The translations under genes were made by a program, and so were the position numbers. DNA of 5,194 nucleotides from Parvularculaceae bacterium. Its GTDB lineage: Bacteria > Pseudomonadota > Alphaproteobacteria > Caulobacterales > Parvularculaceae. The notes under the pieces are model-generated. The model was not told the origin of the DNA. It ran no database searches and worked only from the letters and a program-made list of their open reading frames with translations. The stretch is from assembly GCA_004213235.1 (NCBI GenBank), contig SHAI01000172.1, forward strand, positions 1-5,194, written 5' to 3'. The stretch's first letter is position 1; the number at the start of each line of letters is the position of its first letter. Below, piece after piece: positions 4,907 to 5,194 of this stretch.

Positions 4907-5194
4907 ATGTATGTTTTTGGTAATTTTGTGACACGCCGCATTCGGCGTGGATTGTCGGCACTTGGCGCGGGGGCGCTGTTGGTCGCGCTGGGTGGTTCTT
5001 TTCAGGTGGCGCAAGCGCAAAACAGTGCGGCGGCGTTATTGGCCCCTCAAAAGAGCGGGCTGGAAATATTCGCAGAACAAGGCTTCGATATTGAAGCCGT
5101 TCATCGGCTTATTCTATCTGAGACAAATCTGACCGGTGAGATATACGTCGATACTGCATCGCAATTCACTTATGCAGCCTACACCAACGCGGAC
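4907..5194 (+). CDS. Unrecognised exported protein (3' end beyond window)
   Basis: The first 96 residues are visible with no stop. After a basic n-region (residues 1-15, with TRRIRRG at 9-15) comes a hydrophobic core LSALGAGALLVALGGSF and a likely signal-peptidase site after AQA, before QNSAAALL (about residue 30-31). The RR pair followed by GLSA is only weakly Tat-like. The mature part (LLAPQKSGLEIFAEQGFDIEAVHRLILSE...GEIYVDTASQFTY) matches no family I know. The ATG at 4907 is chosen because AAAGGG lies 6 bases upstream; the in-frame GTG at 4928 has no such site, and the ATG at 4911 is in another frame and closes after six codons. It is divergent from the phosphohexomutase operon, which hints at an envelope role but proves nothing. 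Confidence 0.75.
   Translation, partial: MYVFGNFVTRRIRRGLSALGAGALLVALGGSFQVAQAQNSAAALLAPQKSGLEIFAEQGFDIEAVHRLILSETNLTGEIYVDTASQFTYAAYTNAD
4932..4949 (+). repeat. Perfect 7-base inverted repeat in the start of the exported-protein gene
   Basis: CACGCCG (4932-4938), loop CATT, CGGCGTG (4943-4949). It covers codons 9-15, which encode the TRRIRRG run, so it may just reflect arginine codons on both sides. There is no T tract after it, so it is not a terminator. A hairpin 25 bases after the start could slow translation. Confidence 0.35.

Noticed and set aside
1..5194. CRISPR array, tRNA or rRNA gene, riboswitch
   Set aside because: No regularly spaced repeats, cloverleaf arms or conserved rRNA stretches were seen on either strand.

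Overview
The window looks like chromosomal DNA of an alphaproteobacterium. GC content is moderate. The long phosphomannomutase/phosphoglucomutase (502 aa) and the glutathione S-transferase (GST) types fit that class. No species can be named from the sequence alone.

Layout. (1) Bases 1-630, minus strand: a GST gene cut by the window edge. It overlaps by 4 bases (ATGA) the tail of a second, broken GST gene (627-807). (2) Bases 808-1294: a stretch of relics without an intact gene. It holds the outer end and a transposase fragment of an IS3-family element (808-1006), then a short minus-strand ORF that resembles the N-terminus of a tyrosine integrase (1021-1161). Two TGTGTGCT repeats lie just upstream of that ORF. 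(3) Bases 1295-2296, plus strand: dusA, tRNA-dihydrouridine synthase A. (4) Bases 2274-4735, minus strand: a two-gene operon in which a phosphohexomutase gene is followed 8 bases later by a TraB/GumN-family gene for an exported protein. The last 23 bases of the TraB/GumN gene overlap convergently with dusA. (5) Bases 4736-4906: a divergent intergenic region with two exact TATAAT boxes in a 15-base direct repeat, reading toward the phosphohexomutase. (6) Bases 4907-5194, plus strand: the start of an unrecognised exported protein, cut by the window end.

How it fits together. The phosphohexomutase makes sugar-1-phosphates for nucleotide sugars and cell-surface polysaccharide. Its operon partner is a periplasm-directed protein of uncertain function, and the divergent gene also encodes an exported protein, so this half of the window may serve the envelope. 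dusA modifies tRNA and is a known chromosomal integration site for prophages and islands whose integrases target its 5' end. The relics between the GST genes and dusA read best as a decayed insertion zone: an IS3 element broke the upstream GST gene, and an integrase-like remnant with a possible degraded att duplication lies beside the dusA start. The ordinary genes are confident calls. The history of the relic zone is inference.
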